In this document: piece by piece, positions 19,875 to 28,227 of the stretch
How positions within the stretch are numbered: the first letter of the stretch is position 1
Layout: each line of letters starts with the position of its first letter
Source: Pseudomonas oryzihabitans NBRC 102199
Lineage (GTDB): Bacteria > Pseudomonadota > Gammaproteobacteria > Pseudomonadales > Pseudomonadaceae
Length of the DNA stretch: 64,000 nucleotides
Direction: 5' to 3'
NCBI RefSeq assembly: GCF_000730625.1
Contig: NZ_BBIT01000005.1
Coordinates: forward strand, 706,339-770,338
Program-made: the position numbers and the translations under genes
The notes under the pieces: generated by a model
Told to the model about the DNA's origin: nothing
Seen by the model: only the letters and a program-made list of their open reading frames with translations
The model's database searches: none

Positions 19875-22085
19875 TCAGGCGCTTTGTTGCAGCGACGCCT
19901 GATCGGCTTCGGCGGCCAGGCAGGCGCGGGCGAGGAGCAGCCAGAGACGCTGGTGCAGGGTGTTGAGCGCAGGCAGCAGCTCGGCGCTGTGGCGATAGAC
20001 CGCGGAGAGGGAATCCTCGGCGAGATCGAGCCGGGGGCAGTGACGCTGCAGGTAGTCGCCCAGGCTGACCGTGGCGATGGCGGGAGGCAGGGGCAGGTCG
20101 CAGGCCAGCCAGTCCGCGACCCGGCGTCGATAATCCTGCTTGGCGAATTCGCACAGGGCATTGATCTGACTGGGGCCCTGCGGTCGCCGCTGCAGGGTGC
20201 GGTATTCCTTCACCAGCAGGCGCGCCTCGCGCAGGCGCTCCACGTCCGGATAGCGCTCGGCCAGGGTGAGCAGCAGCCGATAGAGCTCGGCAGCCTGCTC
20301 CTGGCCGGGCAGACGCTGGGCCAGGGCCCGTTCGATGCGCTGCCGATAGAGCGGCGCCACGGCCAGCAACTGCTGGCGCGCGGCGGTCTGCCAGGTATCG
20401 ATGGCCCGATACTCCTGCAAGTGCTCCTGGTTGAACGCCCCTTCGCCGTGAACGACGTGGGCCAGTCCATGACTGTGCAGCTCTTCGTAGAAGGCCAGCA
20501 GGCAGCGCCGCTGGCTTTGCTTTTCCGCTTCCTGCCAGGCGTCCGCAGTGCCGGCGGCCAGCAGCAGGATGCGTTCGCGGACAGTGTCTGCCTCAAGGGC
20601 GCGGGTGGTCCGCTCCAGCGGCAGGTGCAGGGGTAGCCAGGGGCAATCGGGCCAGGCATGGCCACTCCAGCGCTGCAGGACCGTGTCACTGTCCTGGACC
20701 GGTTCCGGAACCAGCGTGGCCACCGTGGCCGCTGGCTCCGCCTCGGGCTGGCGGCCGGCCAGGCGATGGACCAGCAGGGTCAGGGCGCGGCCATGCGCAT
20801 CGGGCTGCTCCAGCAGGGCACTGGCAGGGCGCCGGTCGTCCAGCAGTCCGGGGAGCGGATGCCGCTCGGCCCAGGCGATCCGCTGCCGATCCGCCGGATG
20901 ACGACCCCAGTAGCGGCTGCTGGCGGAGGTCGGCGTGGGGGAGAGCGTCTGGCGAGCCAGCAGGGCCGCGTGCAACTCCAGCAGATTGCCGACCAGGCCC
21001 TGGGCCGCGGGTGCCGTCAGGCTGCGCCGTCTGGCTTCACGCCAGGCCTGCTGGGCCAGGCGCGTCTGGCGCGCCGTCGCGCGAAAGGCCGCGCTGCCGC
21101 CCAGCAGGACCTGGTAATGATCGGCGCGGGCTTCCCGGCGCTGGCTGGCGGTGCGGGTGAGGCGCTGGCCGCTGGCAAAGAGCAGGCGGGCCCAGCCACG
21201 GGCGACGCGGGCGAGGAGCCCTCGGGACGCCGCCTGGCCGAGGCGTTCCAGTTGCGCGAGGCAGGCATTGAGCAGGGCGCCCCCCAGACGATCCAGACCG
21301 CTCACCTGGTGCCCCAGCACATGGGCGAGGCTGGCCAGGTACTGATCGCGGGTGAGGGCCGTCATCAGCGGCAGACCCAGGCGCAGCGTCCGGGTCCTGA
21401 CCGCGAAGCGGATGTCGACCTCCGCCGTCAGCAGCAGGCGCCGAGGCGGGCAGACCCCCATGGCCTGGCAGAGCGCTGCGATCAGCGAATGCAGCGCCGG
21501 CTCCTGGGCTGGCGTCAGCGGCCGTTCGGCGGCGGCTTCTGTTCCTCGGCCCGGGCGCGGCGCCAGAAAGCCCAGGGCCAGCCAGGCGCCCAGGCCGGCC
21601 AGCGGCAGGGCCAGGCCACAGGCGACGACGATATCCTGGTGCAGCAGAGTGATGAAGGCCGCCAGGGCACAGATCGCCAGCAGCAATCCGGCCAGGCCCG
21701 GCAGCAGATAGAGCAGGCTGAGCGTCAGGCCGAGGAGCACGGCCGCCAGCAGTTGCAGGCGCTCACCCAGGGAGAAGGCCGGGCGCGGCAGGCCCGCTGC
21801 CTGCAACGCGGCCAGACGCGCCTGCAGATCGAGGTCCTGGGCGACGGGGGTGGATTCCTGGCGTTCGACCAGATGGACATCCAGTCCCGTATCTCGCAGC
21901 CGCTCGACCCATTCGTGGGCTTGCGCGCTGGCCAGATCCCGCTTGAGGACACCCCTGGCCGGGGGCAGCAGGCGCTCCACCTGCTCCGGTGCCAGCCTGA
22001 GCTGATAGAGCAGGCTGATCCTCAGGGTGTCGGGGGAGACATCGTCGCGGCAGCTGCCGCTGAGCAGGAGATCGTAGCGAGCCAT
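19875..22085 (-). CDS. M48-like membrane protein with degenerate zinc site
   Basis: A 736-residue protein. Residues 1-75 form a small module (starting MARYDLLLSG) that resembles an N-terminal unit seen on several Pseudomonas membrane proteins. Two or three hydrophobic segments follow at about 110-175. An M48 peptidase-like domain comes next: the family's HExxH appears as His255-Val-Leu-Gly-His259 (ASLAHVLGHQVSG), so both histidines remain but the catalytic glutamate is replaced by valine, while the third-ligand glutamate is present in RREARADHYQ (Glu318). The remaining ~400 residues are mostly helical with no known domain. The ATG at 22085 has AAAGGA seven bases upstream. It is probably a non-catalytic pseudo-peptidase. 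No operon partner is evident. Confidence 0.7.
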   Translation of the reverse strand: MARYDLLLSGSCRDDVSPDTLRISLLYQLRLAPEQVERLLPPARGVLKRDLASAQAHEWVERLRDTGLDVHLVERQESTPVAQDLDLQARLAALQAAGLPRPAFSLGERLQLLAAVLLGLTLSLLYLLPGLAGLLLAICALAAFITLLHQDIVVACGLALPLAGLGAWLALGFLAPRPGRGTEAAAERPLTPAQEPALHSLIAALCQAMGVCPPRRLLLTAEVDIRFAVRTRTLRLGLPLMTALTRDQYLASLAHVLGHQVSGLDRLGGALLNACLAQLERLGQAASRGLLARVARGWARLLFASGQRLTRTASQRREARADHYQVLLGGSAAFRATARQTRLAQQAWREARRRSLTAPAAQGLVGNLLELHAALLARQTLSPTPTSASSRYWGRHPADRQRIAWAERHPLPGLLDDRRPASALLEQPDAHGRALTLLVHRLAGRQPEAEPAATVATLVPEPVQDSDTVLQRWSGHAWPDCPWLPLHLPLERTTRALEADTVRERILLLAAGTADAWQEAEKQSQRRCLLAFYEELHSHGLAHVVHGEGAFNQEHLQEYRAIDTWQTAARQQLLAVAPLYRQRIERALAQRLPGQEQAAELYRLLLTLAERYPDVERLREARLLVKEYRTLQRRPQGPSQINALCEFAKQDYRRRVADWLACDLPLPPAIATVSLGDYLQRHCPRLDLAEDSLSAVYRHSAELLPALNTLHQRLWLLLARACLAAEADQASLQQSA

Positions 22086-22236
22086 GGGCAATCCTTTGCG
22101 CAGTCGTCCGCCGGGGCGGCAGGTAGAAATCCAGAGCGGCTTTCTACCTCACTGCTGCAATCGCGTTGCGTGCATGGCTCTCAGTTGCGCGGCCGCGGGC
22201 CGCTCTGGCACGCCCTTCTGGCGGATTCGTGACCGA

Positions 22237-23190
22237 TTACCGCTCCGCTGCGGTCAGGACCTCTTCCATCCAGGCCACCATGGCGGCGCCATCCATGCCC
22301 AGGCAGACCGTGACCGGCGGATTGCCGGACCAGCGCCCGTCCAGATAGGCGCGACCCTCGGGGGCGAAAAAGGTCTGGCCTTCCGCCAGGCCTTCGGTGC
22401 CGACGCTGAGGTGACCGCGAGCGGTGTGGAACAGCTCGGGGCGGCGCAGATAGGCGAGGGCGCAGCTGTCGTGGGGATGGCAGCCGTCGATGTCCTTCAC
22501 GCTGCGGTAGAAGTCCGCATAGAAGTCATAGCTGCGGGCGAGCACCTCGCCGAGGGCGCCCTGGCGCGCCGCGATGCGCTGCAGGCGGGGCGGATCGAGC
22601 ACGGCGCGGTGGGTGGCATCGAGGCCGACCAGGGTCAGCGGCCAGGGAGCGGCGAAGACCCGCGCCGCGGCATGGGGGTCGGAAAAGATGTTGGCTTCGG
22701 CCACCGGCGTGACGTTGCCCGGCTCGACGATGGCGCCGCCCATCACCACCACTTCGCGAACGCGCTGGGCGACCGTGGGATCCAGCGCCAGGGCGAGGGC
22801 CAGGTTGCCCAGCGGCCCGACCGCCACCAGGGTGATCTCGCCCGGTCGCAGGCGGGTCTGCTCGACGATGAAGCGCGCCGCATCCAGGGCGTGGGGTGTC
22901 TGGCTCGGCGCGGGCAGCTGCTGGTTGCCCAGGCCATCCTGGCCATGCACGTGCAGGGCGTGGTTGCCGGCCGGCTTGACCAGGGGCTCGGCCACCCCAG
23001 CCGCGACGGGCGTGTCCCGGCCGGCCAGCTCGGTGAGCAGCAGGGCGTTGCGGGTCGCCGTGGTGACCGGCACATTGCCGAAGGTGGTGGTCAGCCCAAT
23101 CACCTCGAAGGCGGGATCGGCAAACAGCAGGGCGATGGCCTGGGCGTCGTCCACGCCAGGATCGGTATCGAAGATAATGGGAAGGGACAA
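22237..23190 (-). CDS. Nucleoside hydrolase (inosine-uridine preferring family)
   Basis: Hydrolyses the N-glycosidic bond of ribonucleosides for salvage. 317 residues with the calcium-binding N-terminal motif FDTDPGVDDAQAIALL (the Asp cluster at residues 8-15), the LTTTFGNVP strand, the central VVVMGGAI and the later DATHRAV and GCHPHDSCALAY regions that supply substrate ligands. Subgroup (RihA, RihB or RihC type) is not decided by the sequence I can see. It stands alone, 56 bases from yebG on the same strand. Confidence 0.93.
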   Translation of the reverse strand: MSLPIIFDTDPGVDDAQAIALLFADPAFEVIGLTTTFGNVPVTTATRNALLLTELAGRDTPVAAGVAEPLVKPAGNHALHVHGQDGLGNQQLPAPSQTPHALDAARFIVEQTRLRPGEITLVAVGPLGNLALALALDPTVAQRVREVVVMGGAIVEPGNVTPVAEANIFSDPHAAARVFAAPWPLTLVGLDATHRAVLDPPRLQRIAARQGALGEVLARSYDFYADFYRSVKDIDGCHPHDSCALAYLRRPELFHTARGHLSVGTEGLAEGQTFFAPEGRAYLDGRWSGNPPVTVCLGMDGAAMVAWMEEVLTAAER

Positions 23191-23246
23191 GAGGCTTTCT
23201 CCGGCTCAGATCTCTTCCCAGGCTACCCGAGGGGCAGCGCCCCTTG

Positions 23247-23501
23247 CTAGCTGGGCAGGTCCAACTCGCCCAGGGCATCCGGCTGGTTGCGAAACGCCCG
23301 GGCGAAGACCTCGCGATTGCGGGCCATGAACAGCCCCAGGTCTTCGCACTGCTTCTCGGCAAGACCGGGTACGGCCTTGTCCAATACGCTGGCGAGCGAC
23401 TCGGCCAGCTCCAACATCTTGTCGTGACGATCGGCTTCGGCTTTATCCATGAACAGGCGCTCCGGATCTCGGCTGCTGCGATACAACACTTCGACGGCCA
23501 T
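23247..23501 (-). CDS. yebG: YebG-family DNA-damage-inducible protein
   Basis: An 84-residue protein matching the E. coli YebG pattern: MAVEVLYRSSRD at the start (MAVEVKY in E. coli), the EADRHDKMLELAESL segment, and ALGELDLP-type ending. YebG is a LexA-regulated SOS protein of unknown biochemical role. A LexA box at 23523-23538 lies 22 bases upstream, which independently supports the identification. GAGGTG precedes the ATG. Confidence 0.88.
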   Translation of the reverse strand: MAVEVLYRSSRDPERLFMDKAEADRHDKMLELAESLASVLDKAVPGLAEKQCEDLGLFMARNREVFARAFRNQPDALGELDLPS

Positions 23502-23522
23502 GCGTCACCTCGTATTCTGTAT

Positions 23523-23540
23523 CTGGTTATATATACAGTA
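23523..23540 (-). promoter_or_regulatory. LexA box upstream of yebG
   Basis: Read on the minus strand this is TACTGTATATATAACCAG, an almost ideal CTG-N10-CAG SOS operator with an AT-alternating core. It is centred about 30 bases upstream of the yebG start, the usual place for repression by LexA. Confidence 0.9.
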
Positions 23541-23750
23541 GTTGGCTTGTCACGGGATTGCAAGGACTACCGCTCGGCGGTCAGCCTTCGGTCACTCATG
23601 GCAATTTGCCAATCGTTCGACATTTCCGCGTGTCTCCAGATTTGCCTCGGGAAACTTAAGCGCGGAAGCTGGTCTCTGAGTCTGGACCAAACGGGCATCA
23701 CTGCCCGCCTCTATCCGGATCACCTCCGGCTCACGGAACGAGACCGCCAA

Positions 23751-23821
23751 TGCCTGCCATCTTTATCCGTCCGCTTATTGCCGCGCTTGGCCCGTCTGGG
23801 TCGATCGAGGTGCGGGCGTGA
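23751..23821 (+). other. Possible short upstream reading frame before the flippase gene
   Basis: A 22-residue frame beginning MPAIFIRPLIAALG whose stop codon overlaps the GTG start of the MurJ-like gene (GTGA). It could be a leader peptide that couples translation, or simply chance. The rest of the 316-base gap between yebG and the flippase shows no other gene. Confidence 0.25.
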
Positions 23822-25285
23822 GTTCGACCCTCATCATCCTGGCCATCACGGTCGCCAGCTTTCTGCTGGGGTTCCTGCGCGACCTGCTGATCGCCCGCCA
23901 ATTCGGCGTGAGCTGGGAAGCCGACCTGATCTTTGTCGCGCTCATCCTGCCGGTGTTCTTCGAGAGCTTCTTCGGCCTCGCCCTGCGCGATGCCATGATT
24001 CCCTATCTGCAACGCATCCGCGACCGCTGCAACGCCCAGTACGAGCAGGTCGGTCGCTGGCTGTACTGGCGCATCGGCCTGTTCGGCCTGCTGTTGTCGG
24101 TGATCGGCGTCCTCGCCAGTCCCTGGCTGATGCATGCCCTGGCGCCGGGCTGGAGCGACGAGCAGGTCGAGACCGGCAAGCTGGTCTTCGCCGTCGGTAC
24201 CCTGCTGATCTGCGTGCAGGCCGTCCTCTATTGCCAGGGCGCGCTGCTCAACCTCGATCGCATCTTCATCCTGCCGATGACCCGCACCCTGATGCTCAAT
24301 CTGGGCGCCATCCTGGCCATCGTCATCCTGCAGCCGAGCGGTATCGCGCTGTTCACCGGCATGCTGCTGCCCCAGGTGCTGCTGATCGTCATCCAGCACC
24401 GCCGCCTGGGCTATCTCGGCCAGCGTTCGGTGGCCTTCGAGAAGCCCGAGGGCAGTCCCTTCGCCGTGACCTTCGCTCCCGTGCTGCTCGCCGCCGGCGC
24501 CCAGCAGGGTTGCATGCTGGCGGAGCGCTTCTTCGCCTCGCTGCTGGCGGAGGGCAACATCACCATGCTGTCCTTCTCCTACCGCATCGTGACCATTCCG
24601 CTGACGCTCTATGCGCTGTCGATCCTGGCGATGATCTTTCCCGAGCTGACCCGCAGCTGGAACGAGGGCAATGCCGACAAGTACAGCGCGCTGATGCGCA
24701 AGGCGCTGCTCGGCACCCTGCTGTTCCTGGTGCCGGCCGCCGTGGTGCTGTTCAGCTACTCCGAGCCGGTGGTCAAGGTGCTGCTGGAGCGCGGCGACCG
24801 CCACCCTGGTGGTGGCCTATGCCCTGGGTCTGCCCTGGATGGGGCTGGCCCTGCTGTGGGGGCGTGCCCTGCTGTCGCAGCAGCGCGCCCGCACCTTCCT
24901 TTACGCCACCCTGGCCAGCTCCTTCATCACCGTGGCCCTGGACGCTGTTGTCTATCGGCCATTCGGTGCCCAGGGACTGGCCTACTCCTTTACCACCGGA
25001 GCCTTCCTGCAGGCGGTGTTCATGGCGCTGGCGCTCTATCGCCACTCCCTGGCCGGCCTGCACCTGTCGCTGCTGCTGCGCTGGTTCAGCGCGGGCAGCG
25101 CGGTGGCCCTGCTGAGTTTCCTGTTGCCCAAGCCGGTCGGCCTGCTGGAGCTGATCGTCAGCGTCAGCGTGGCCATGCTGGGCTTCCTGGTGCTGTTGCT
25201 GGTCCTGGGCGAACGTGACCTGTTCCGCCGCGGCTATTGGGCGCGCGGTGACTCGGGCACGGGGCGCGCTGAACCGACGAGTTGA
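23818..25285 (+). pseudogene. MurJ/MviN-like flippase, interrupted by a frameshift
   Basis: MurJ-type proteins flip lipid-linked sugar or peptidoglycan precursors across the inner membrane. The first frame (23818 to about 24798) gives an N-terminal part of about 327 residues with many membrane segments and the family opening FLLGFLRDLLIARQFGVSWEADLIFVALILPVF. At ...KVLLERG (about 24795) the frame is lost; the second frame then resumes with ATLVVAYALGLPWMGLALLWGR and runs to 25285. A small deletion near 24793-24798 that removed the usual residues between ERG and the ATL strand explains the break. Without it the protein would be about 490 residues. GTG start. The family could equally be a dedicated exopolysaccharide flippase, but no polysaccharide genes are nearby. 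Sequencing error is the alternative to a true pseudogene. Confidence 0.8.
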
Positions 25286-25523
25286 ACGGCCGTCGCTGGA
25301 CGGCAAGGAAAAAGGTGGCGATCTGCAGCCATTGGTCGCTATCTGTTACGAAGTCATGAATTTTTGATTTGGCTTCGAGTCGCACGGAAAGATTGATCCC
25401 AGTCAAAGAATTTCTGATGGAAGCTTTTTTCCATTTGCAAGAGATCGGACATGTAGTTGGGGTCGGCACTTCGCATGGTGGCTTTGCTCGCTACCGACAT
25501 TCTCTTTGAAAGGAATCGATCCT

Positions 25524-26786
25524 ATGTCCTCCCAATCCCCTGTCACCCGTATCGGCATCGTCGGTACCGGCATGATCTCGCGCTGCCTGGCCCGGCTCAT
25601 CAGCCGTCACTATGACGACATGACCGTGACCCGCGTCCTGACCCGCCGGCCCATCGCCACGGTCACCGACTATCCGCTGACCGAAGCGCTCACCCAGTCG
25701 GTGGCGGATCTCATCGATCATTGCGACCTGCTGGTGGAGTGCAGCGGCGACCCCTACCACGGCACCGAGATCATCGAGCGCGCCTTCGAAGCCGGCATCA
25801 AGGTGGTCACCATCAATGCCGAACTGCAGGTGACGACCGGTTCCTACCTGGCCGGCAAGGGTTTCCTGACCGAGGCCGAGGGCGATCAGCCGGGTTCGCT
25901 GGCGGCGCTGCACGAAGAGGCCGTGCAGATGGGCTTCAAGCCGCTGGTCTACGGCAACATGAAGGGCTATCTGAACCACAACCCGACGCCGGAAGACATG
26001 GCCTACTGGTCCGCGCGCCAGGGCACCAGCATCGACCAGACCACCTCCTTCACCGACGGCACCAAGGTGCAGATCGAGCAGGTGGTGGTCGGTAACAACT
26101 ATGGCGCCACCATCACCCGCCAGGGGCTGGAAGGCCTGAATTCGACCAACCTGCAGGACAGCGCCAACATCCTCGCGCAGATGGCCGAGCAACTGGGCCA
26201 GCCCATCGTCGACTACGTGATCCCCAGCGGCTACTCCGCCGGTGGCGTCTTCGTGGTCGGTCGCCATGACGAAGACCAGGCCGGTGCCATCGAGTACTTC
26301 AAGCTGGGCAAGGGCCCGTACTACGTGCTGGTACGCCCCTTCCACCTGTGCTCCCTGGAGGTCGGCAAGACCCTGAGACGCGTCATCGCCGGCGGCAAGA
26401 TCCTGCTCAACAACTCCACCACGCCGACCCTGAGCGTGGCCGCCATCATGAAGAAGCCCATGGCGGCCGGCGACGTCATCGAGCGCGGCATCGGTGGCTA
26501 CAGCGTGCGCGGCGAAGCGGTCAAGATCGCCGAGTGCCCGGATCACCTGCCGATCGGCCTGCTCAAGCACAGCGTGCTCAAGCGCGCCCTGGAGCCGGGT
26601 CAGATCGTCACCTTCGACGACGTCGAACTGACCCCCAGCCGCGCCCTGGACATCGTCCTGCAACAGCATCGCGAGGCGATCCATCGCCAGCTGCTGGAAA
26701 CCCAGCTGAGCGAGTCGGCCTGGAACGCCAGCGCCGACCTGGCACCGGTCGCGCTGCCCAAGGCGGTGGGTGCGGTCCTGTCCTGA
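25524..26786 (+). CDS. Homoserine-dehydrogenase-like oxidoreductase with SAF domain
   Basis: A 420-residue protein of the COG4091 type. The N-terminus is a Rossmann fold with the dinucleotide motif RIGIVGTGMISRCLARL; the middle has ECSGDPYHGTEIIERAF and VVTINAELQVTTGS, the pattern of homoserine-dehydrogenase-like enzymes. A C-terminal SAF (antifreeze-like) domain spans about residues 335-395 (MKKPMAAGDVIERGIGGYSV ... LKRALEPGQIVTFDDVEL). The substrate is unknown; relatives act in sugar-acid or cell-wall sugar metabolism. The ATG at 25524 has AAAGGA nine bases upstream. A terminator follows. It stands alone between the broken flippase and a convergent HAD gene. Confidence 0.8.
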   Translation: MSSQSPVTRIGIVGTGMISRCLARLISRHYDDMTVTRVLTRRPIATVTDYPLTEALTQSVADLIDHCDLLVECSGDPYHGTEIIERAFEAGIKVVTINAELQVTTGSYLAGKGFLTEAEGDQPGSLAALHEEAVQMGFKPLVYGNMKGYLNHNPTPEDMAYWSARQGTSIDQTTSFTDGTKVQIEQVVVGNNYGATITRQGLEGLNSTNLQDSANILAQMAEQLGQPIVDYVIPSGYSAGGVFVVGRHDEDQAGAIEYFKLGKGPYYVLVRPFHLCSLEVGKTLRRVIAGGKILLNNSTTPTLSVAAIMKKPMAAGDVIERGIGGYSVRGEAVKIAECPDHLPIGLLKHSVLKRALEPGQIVTFDDVELTPSRALDIVLQQHREAIHRQLLETQLSESAWNASADLAPVALPKAVGAVLS

Positions 26787-26806
26787 TTTCGCCGAGGCGG
26801 AACGCG

Positions 26807-26831
26807 AAGGGGCCCTGAGGGCCCCTTTTTC
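26807..26831 (+). terminator. Rho-independent terminator between convergent genes
   Basis: AAGGGGCCC-TGA-GGGCCCCTTTTT: 8-bp stem followed by a T run, 20 bases after the SAF-dehydrogenase stop and just before the convergent HAD gene end. Confidence 0.88.
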
Positions 26832-26832
26832 A

Positions 26833-27522
26833 TTACCCGCCGCTGGCGGCGGCGCGGAGGCGGGCGACGGTGGCGGGGAGTTCGTCCATGTGCGCGATCA
26901 GGGCGGTCACGCCCAGCGCGCTCAGGGTCTCGCCATGGCTGGGCGGAATGTGGCTGGCGCCGGTAAAGCCGATGACGCGCATGCCGGCCGCCAGCGCCGC
27001 GCGCACGCCGGTGGCGCTGTCCTCGATCACCAGGCAGCGCTCCGGCGCGACACCTATCGTCCTGGCGGCCAGGAGATAGACATCGGGTGCCGGCTTGGGC
27101 TGGGCCACCATGTCGGCACTGAAGATATGGCCCGCCACCCGCTCGACCAGATCGGCCCGGCGGACCGAGGATTCGACGCTGTGCCTGAGGCTGTTGGAGG
27201 CGACCGCCAGCGGCAGGTCGATGCTCTCCAGGGCACGCTTCACCCCGGGAATGGCTTCCACGCTGGTGGAGATCAGCGTTTCCGCCTGGGTGCGCAGGTC
27301 GCTGAACAGCGCGGGCGGCAGGGTGATGCCGAAGCGCTGCTCGACCAGGGCGAAGATGTCCCGGGTGGTCAGGCCAAAGGTCCCGTGCAGCAGGGCTTCG
27401 AGTTCGGCGCGCGGTGCATGGGCGGCCAGGCCGTCGAGGACGACGCGTTCGGCGAGGATTTCGCTGTCGACCAGCACGCCATCGCAATCGCTGATCAGCA
27501 GTTCCACAGGGGTGACGTTCAT
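26833..27522 (-). CDS. HAD-superfamily phosphatase (YieH/beta-phosphoglucomutase-like)
   Basis: A 229-residue haloacid-dehalogenase hydrolase: motif I is DCDGVLVDSE near the N-terminus (nucleophile Asp in SDCDG), motif II lies in LAVASNSLRHSV, the lysine is in AQPKPAPDVYL and motif IV is LVIEDSATGVRAALAAG. A helical cap sits between motifs I and II, as in subfamily IA enzymes that act on sugar phosphates. It most resembles YieH (6-phosphogluconate phosphatase), but the substrate is not proven. ATG at 27522 with AAGGAAT upstream. Confidence 0.85.
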   Translation of the reverse strand: MNVTPVELLISDCDGVLVDSEILAERVVLDGLAAHAPRAELEALLHGTFGLTTRDIFALVEQRFGITLPPALFSDLRTQAETLISTSVEAIPGVKRALESIDLPLAVASNSLRHSVESSVRRADLVERVAGHIFSADMVAQPKPAPDVYLLAARTIGVAPERCLVIEDSATGVRAALAAGMRVIGFTGASHIPPSHGETLSALGVTALIAHMDELPATVARLRAAASGG

Positions 27523-27930
27523 CGGTATTCCTTGCAGGGGGATTTCATGGTCGGGCCGTGGGCCCGGGCCATTCGAAACGGCGGGAAAGAAGCGCGGAAG
27601 CAGGACTGGCGAGGGTTTGCGCCGCTGTCCGAGTGGTCGAAAACCGGCTCCACAGTACCTTGCATGGCGCGACAAATTACCTCTTGTCAAAAACGATTTC
27701 GGTCTCCGGAGGGTAATCGCTTTCCAGAAAAATATGGCGTAGAGTTCGAGAACTGTGTTTGCTTGGGTCGCCGTCGATCGTGACCTGAGGCGGTAGGCTT
27801 TCCGTCCACCCCTTGCTGCTCGATTCTTGTTACTCCTTGCAACTCAGTACCGGGTGCCTGGTCTATGCAACGCGCTGCCGCGCCAGCACCTGTCATAACA
27901 AACCCGTTATTCCAAGGAGCAACACCCGTC
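27523..27930. promoter_or_regulatory. Gene-free region upstream of the cold-shock gene
   Basis: A 408-base intergenic stretch separates the divergent HAD and csp genes. The part nearest csp is probably a long 5' leader, as in CspA-family mRNAs that fold differently in the cold, but I see no clear promoter or cold box and assign none. Confidence 0.3.
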
Positions 27931-28140
27931 ATGTCGAATCGTCAGAACGGCACCGTCAAATGGTTCAACGAAACCAAAGGCTACGGCTTCATTACTCCCG
28001 AGAGCGGTCCGGACGTGTTCGTTCACTTCCGCGCAATCGAAGGCAAAGGTTTCAAGACCCTGGCTGAAGGCCAGAAGGTCAGCTTCGAAGTCGTGCAAGG
28101 CCAGAAGGGCATGCAGGCAGAGCACGTACAGGTCATCTGA
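27931..28140 (+). CDS. Cold-shock protein, CspA family
   Basis: A 69-residue single cold-shock domain that binds single-stranded RNA and DNA as a chaperone. RNP1 is KGYGFITP and RNP2 is VFVHF, and the opening [15 protein letters not shown] is canonical. The ATG at 27931 has AAGGAG 12 bases upstream. The length equals that of the family. It is followed by a strong terminator, so it is a single-gene unit. Confidence 0.95.
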   Translation: MSNRQNGTVKWFNETKGYGFITPESGPDVFVHFRAIEGKGFKTLAEGQKVSFEVVQGQKGMQAEHVQVI

Positions 28141-28165
28141 CACCTGACGTCGCCCGAAGCTCACG

Positions 28166-28192
28166 AAAAACCCCGGCCAGGCCGGGGTTTTT
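28166..28192 (+). terminator. Rho-independent terminator after the cold-shock gene
   Basis: AAAAACCCCGGCC-AG-GGCCGGGGTTTTT, a 7-bp GC stem with flanking A and T runs, 26 bases after the csp stop and before the convergent MFS gene end. Confidence 0.92.
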
Positions 28193-28227
28193 CGTTTATG
28201 GCGTGTCGAGCGGTGCTATAGCCCGCT

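Noticed and set aside
25286..25523. Possible small gene or RNA in the gap before the SAF dehydrogenase
   Set aside because: Contains no conserved frame and no strong hairpin or promoter; only a weak AT-rich region is seen.
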